Part shown: positions 15,301 through 16,822 of the stretch, in pieces
Numbering within the stretch: the first letter of the stretch is position 1
Layout: each line of letters opens with the position of its first letter
From: Pseudomonadota bacterium
Lineage (GTDB): Bacteria; Pseudomonadota; Alphaproteobacteria; Acetobacterales; Acetobacteraceae
Length of the DNA stretch: 16,822 nucleotides
Direction: 5' to 3'
Assembly: GCA_021780935.1 (NCBI GenBank)
Contig: JAJXXT010000125.1
Coordinates: 1-16,822, forward strand
The notes under the pieces: generated by a model
What the model saw: the letters and a program-made list of their open reading frames with translations, nothing else
The model's database searches: none
What the model was told of the DNA's origin: nothing
Program-made: the position numbers and the translations under genes

Positions 15301-16822
15301 CGGCGTCGGCGACATGAGCGGCGACGTGTTCGGCAACGGCCTGCTGATCAGCCGCCAGACCCGCCTGGTCGCTGCCTTCGACCACCGCCATATCTTCATC
15401 GACCCCGATCCCGATCCTGAGGTTTCGTATGCGGAACGGGCGCGGCTGTTCGCGCTGCCGCGGTCCTCCTGGGACGACTACGACCGCAGCCGCATCAGCG
15501 CCGGCGGCGGCGTCTATTCGCGCAACGAGAAGCGCATCGCCGTCTCGCCGCGCGCCGGCGAGCTGCTCGGCATCGCCGCCGGCCAGGCCGAGCCCGCCGC
15601 GGTCATGCAGGCGATCCTGCGCGCCCCGGTCGACCTGCTCTATTTCGGCGGCATCGGCACCTATGTGAAGGGGGCGTCGGAAAGCCAGGCCGATGCCGGC
15701 GACCGCGCCAACGACGCACTGCGGATCAACGGCGCGCAGGTCCGCGCGCGGGTGATCGGCGAGGGGGCCAACCTCGCCCTGACCCAGGCCGGGCGCATCG
15801 ACTACGCACGCCAGGGTGCCGGCGGCGGCGGCGGGCGCATCGACACCGACGCGCTCGACAATTCGGCCGGCGTCTCGACCTCCGACCACGAGGTCAACAT
15901 CAAGATCACGCTCGCCGACGCCGAGCGGGCCGGCGTGCTCACCCGCCATCAGCGCGACGAGCTGCTGGTGGCGATGACCGACGACGTCGCCGAGCACGTG
16001 CTGCGCGATAACCATCTGCAATTTCTCGCCGTTTCGCTCGAGGAACAGGAAAAGCTCAGCCCCTCGCACCTCGCCCTGATCGCGGCGCTGGAGGCCGACG
16101 GCGTGCTCGACCGCGCCGTCGCCGGCCTCGCCGACACGGCGAGCCTGCGCGCGCGCATGAACACCGGCGAGACCCTGCTGCGCCCGGAGATCGCGACCGT
16201 GCTGCCGGTTGCCAAATTGTGGTTGGAAGAGGCGGTCCTCGCCAGCGACCTTCCCGACGATCCGGCCTTCGAGCCGACGCTGCTCGCCTACTTCCCCGCC
16301 GAGCTGCGCCGCCGCTTCGCCCCCCTGCTCGAGCGCCATCGTCTGCGCCGGGAGCTGATCGCCACCGCGCTCGCCAATGCCGTCGTCAACCGTCTCGGCC
16401 TCGTCGCCCTCGCCCGGCTCGCCGCCGAGGCCGGGCCGGTGCGCGTCGCGCGCGCCGCCTGGGCCGCGGGAGAGCTGTTCGATCTCGAAACGACATGCGA
16501 GGCGATCGACGCCGCGGCCGCGCCGGTCGGGGTACGGCTCGGCGCGCTGTCGGCGATGCGCCGGCTGCAGGAAGCGACCGCGGGCTACCTGATGGCGACG
16601 GCGGAATTCGACCGCCAGCCGCTCGGCGCCGAGCTCGCCGCGCTGCGCGCGCGCATCGCCGAGCTGATGCGCGCCGCGACGGCCGAGGCAGGATCGGGCG
16701 CCGCCGCCCAGGAGCTGCGCTTGAACGCTTCCCTCGCCGCTCGTCGGCCTTCGGGCGTGGTGTCCTTGATCCGTATGGGGAACAGGTCGGCCATCTCCAT
16801 TCCCAGCGCCTGCAGGATGGCT
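12359..16822 (+). CDS. NAD-specific glutamate dehydrogenase, large (GDH-180-like) type, 3' truncated
   Basis: This is a cytoplasmic catabolic enzyme that deaminates glutamate to 2-oxoglutarate with NAD. The large class is about 1600 residues in alphaproteobacteria; here about 1447 residues are recognisable. An N-terminal regulatory part includes VEIVTDDMPFLVDSAL (95-110) and FLRWLTDDNFVLLGHR. The catalytic domain includes IRWSDRREDFR (815-825), PTGAKGGFVLK with K848, GVGDMSGDVFGNG (982-994), VIGEGANLA, and DNSAGVSTSDHEVNIKI from D1167. A helical C-terminal domain follows (NTGETLLRPEIATVLPVAKL). Reading phase is the same at all these anchor points, so no net frameshift is seen. Near 16700 the similarity stops; the frame stays open to the edge but reads Ser/Arg-rich filler, while the opposite strand looks coding. 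The last ~100-150 residues of the family are therefore missing. It follows the dead phnY and has its own ribosome-binding site. Confidence 0.87.
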   Translation, partial: MPDPTTPPQDSARAELLRAATQTLRQLAPAVPPDAGRLLASLYAGLSTAELAGETPDIIATATASLWSLAQDRQPGAARLRVIPPGSGSGPHAVVEIVTDDMPFLVDSALAVLTKSGRVVRKLLHPIMPMCRDAAGHLHGIGQEASMPAGCAVVRESLMRIECTGVGYTAREEGDEWAALEAALRAALADVRAATEDHAAMLALLRRAEAEVAAAPLGAEVAPAREFLRWLTDDNFVLLGHRRLGIGGDGILAAVVEENLGLLRNPAIVVFDTLHDREAIPPGIRAILLAPSPLSMAKANLRSTVHRPQHGDVVITRIFDAAGNVAAFRLFYGLFAATAYTRNPRSIPLLAQKVNTILANAGVDPESHDGRALRHVLDTWPRDELLQAPEEAILAGARCALDLRLRPRSALVVRQDPFGRFVSAIAWLPRDTFDTALRERVGGMLARAYAGHLAASYIALGDEPLARVNYVVSTTPGSVPVVDVELLEVAIAQAARDFRDRLGEALTQALGEAQATRLLARWADAFPAAYRDTASAGQAVADLLLAERAVANGRAATRLDRPFGSAADRLVLRLVQPGGPLPLVDALPLLQSIGLRAIEEVPHHLEPAAGAPRVVLHGFIVQTQQPVDETAFPGLLAALDALLDGRAEADGFNRLVLLAGLDWRECWLLRGLYRWLKQVGFGFSQESVEAALAAHAPAARVLIDVFHAAFAPTSQGRAPGAAPGADAASLDARWAACLDAVANPDEDRILNRLMSVLRAVVRTNYYEGKPYLALKIASAEAGDMPLPRPWREIFVHSPRMEGCHLRAGPVARGGIRWSDRREDFRTEILSLMKAQRFKNVVIVPTGAKGGFVLKQPPAASDREAFMAEGIACYRILVNAILDLADNVVSGRIVTPADIVRRDGDDPYVVVAADKGTATFSDIANAIAEERDFWIGDAFASGGSHGYDHKEMAITARGAWVMIARHFAALGLDIQADPFTCVGVGDMSGDVFGNGLLISRQTRLVAAFDHRHIFIDPDPDPEVSYAERARLFALPRSSWDDYDRSRISAGGGVYSRNEKRIAVSPRAGELLGIAAGQAEPAAVMQAILRAPVDLLYFGGIGTYVKGASESQADAGDRANDALRINGAQVRARVIGEGANLALTQAGRIDYARQGAGGGGGRIDTDALDNSAGVSTSDHEVNIKITLADAERAGVLTRHQRDELLVAMTDDVAEHVLRDNHLQFLAVSLEEQEKLSPSHLALIAALEADGVLDRAVAGLADTASLRARMNTGETLLRPEIATVLPVAKLWLEEAVLASDLPDDPAFEPTLLAYFPAELRRRFAPLLERHRLRRELIATALANAVVNRLGLVALARLAAEAGPVRVARAAWAAGELFDLETTCEAIDAAAAPVGVRLGALSAMRRLQEATAGYLMATAEFDRQPLGAELAALRARIAELMRAATAEAGSGAAAQELRLNASLAARRPSGVVSLIRMGNRSAISIPSACRMA
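16703..16822 (-). pseudogene. Fragment of a primase/toprim-like protein, antisense to the glutamate dehydrogenase tail
   Basis: From the right edge leftwards the minus strand reads ILQALGMEMADLFP, then IRIKDTTPEGRRAAREAF and KRSSWAAA. An ALG-x-x-x-ADLFP segment is typical of the end of CHC2-type zinc-finger primase modules. The following Arg/Ala-rich helix ending in SSWAAA resembles proteins of that kind encoded on alphaproteobacterial plasmids and mobile elements. The similarity stops near 16703, where the glutamate dehydrogenase sequence ends on the other strand. What is visible is a piece from the inside of a gene whose start lies outside the window. The identification is from memory of the motif only. 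Confidence 0.4.

Noticed and set aside
12245..16339. Open frame of 1364 codons on the minus strand opposite glutamate dehydrogenase
   Set aside because: It has the same biased composition and no recognisable motif. The plus strand carries all the dehydrogenase motifs in one phase.

Overview
The window is about 16.8 kb of very GC-rich DNA (by eye around 70% or more). Its genes are typical of an alphaproteobacterium, most plausibly the Rhodospirillales/Acetobacteraceae group. That placement is inferred from protein flavour, GC content and TTG/GTG start use; no rRNA or other marker gene is present.

Layout from left to right. (1) Positions 2-4326, + strand: an RND-type efflux pair. The periplasmic adaptor is cut by the left edge and is followed by the inner-membrane RND permease. 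(2) Positions 4336-6675, - strand and convergent with the permease: a P1B-type metal-transporting ATPase with a TPCP transmembrane motif and a hemerythrin-like di-iron domain fused to its C-terminus. This is the P1B-5 architecture, linked to Ni/Fe/Co export and possibly O2/iron sensing. A short hairpin contains both stop codons. (3) Positions 6892-9158, + strand and divergent from the ATPase: a two-gene hydroxyproline unit. An FAD-dependent D-amino-acid (D-hydroxyproline) dehydrogenase overlaps a 4-hydroxyproline epimerase by ATGA. A small tandem repeat supplies the ribosome-binding site of the first gene. (4) Positions 9211-12355: a decaying phosphonate-degradation cluster. A broken LysR-type regulator remnant (- strand) with a 24-bp triplicated repeat is followed by a broken phnW, an apparently intact phnA (phosphonoacetate hydrolase) and a broken phnY. 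The intact pathway would run 2-aminoethylphosphonate (PhnW) to phosphonoacetaldehyde (PhnY) to phosphonoacetate (PhnA) to acetate plus phosphate. Both upstream enzymes have internal deletions, a frameshift and a substitution of the essential catalytic residue (Lys to Thr in PhnW, Cys to Arg in PhnY), while PhnA keeps all its metal ligands and nucleophile. (5) Positions 12359 to the right edge, + strand: a large NAD-specific glutamate dehydrogenase. Its homology stops near 16700, where the opposite strand begins to read as part of a primase/toprim-like protein. This suggests a rearrangement or mobile-element junction at the right end.

I did not find a convincing new multi-gene defence or signalling system, and there is no CRISPR array, tRNA or rRNA. 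The observations most worth following up are the ATPase-hemerythrin fusion, the selectively preserved phnA inside a dead phosphonate operon, the repeat-generated ribosome-binding site before the TTG start of the dehydrogenase, and the truncated glutamate dehydrogenase junction.
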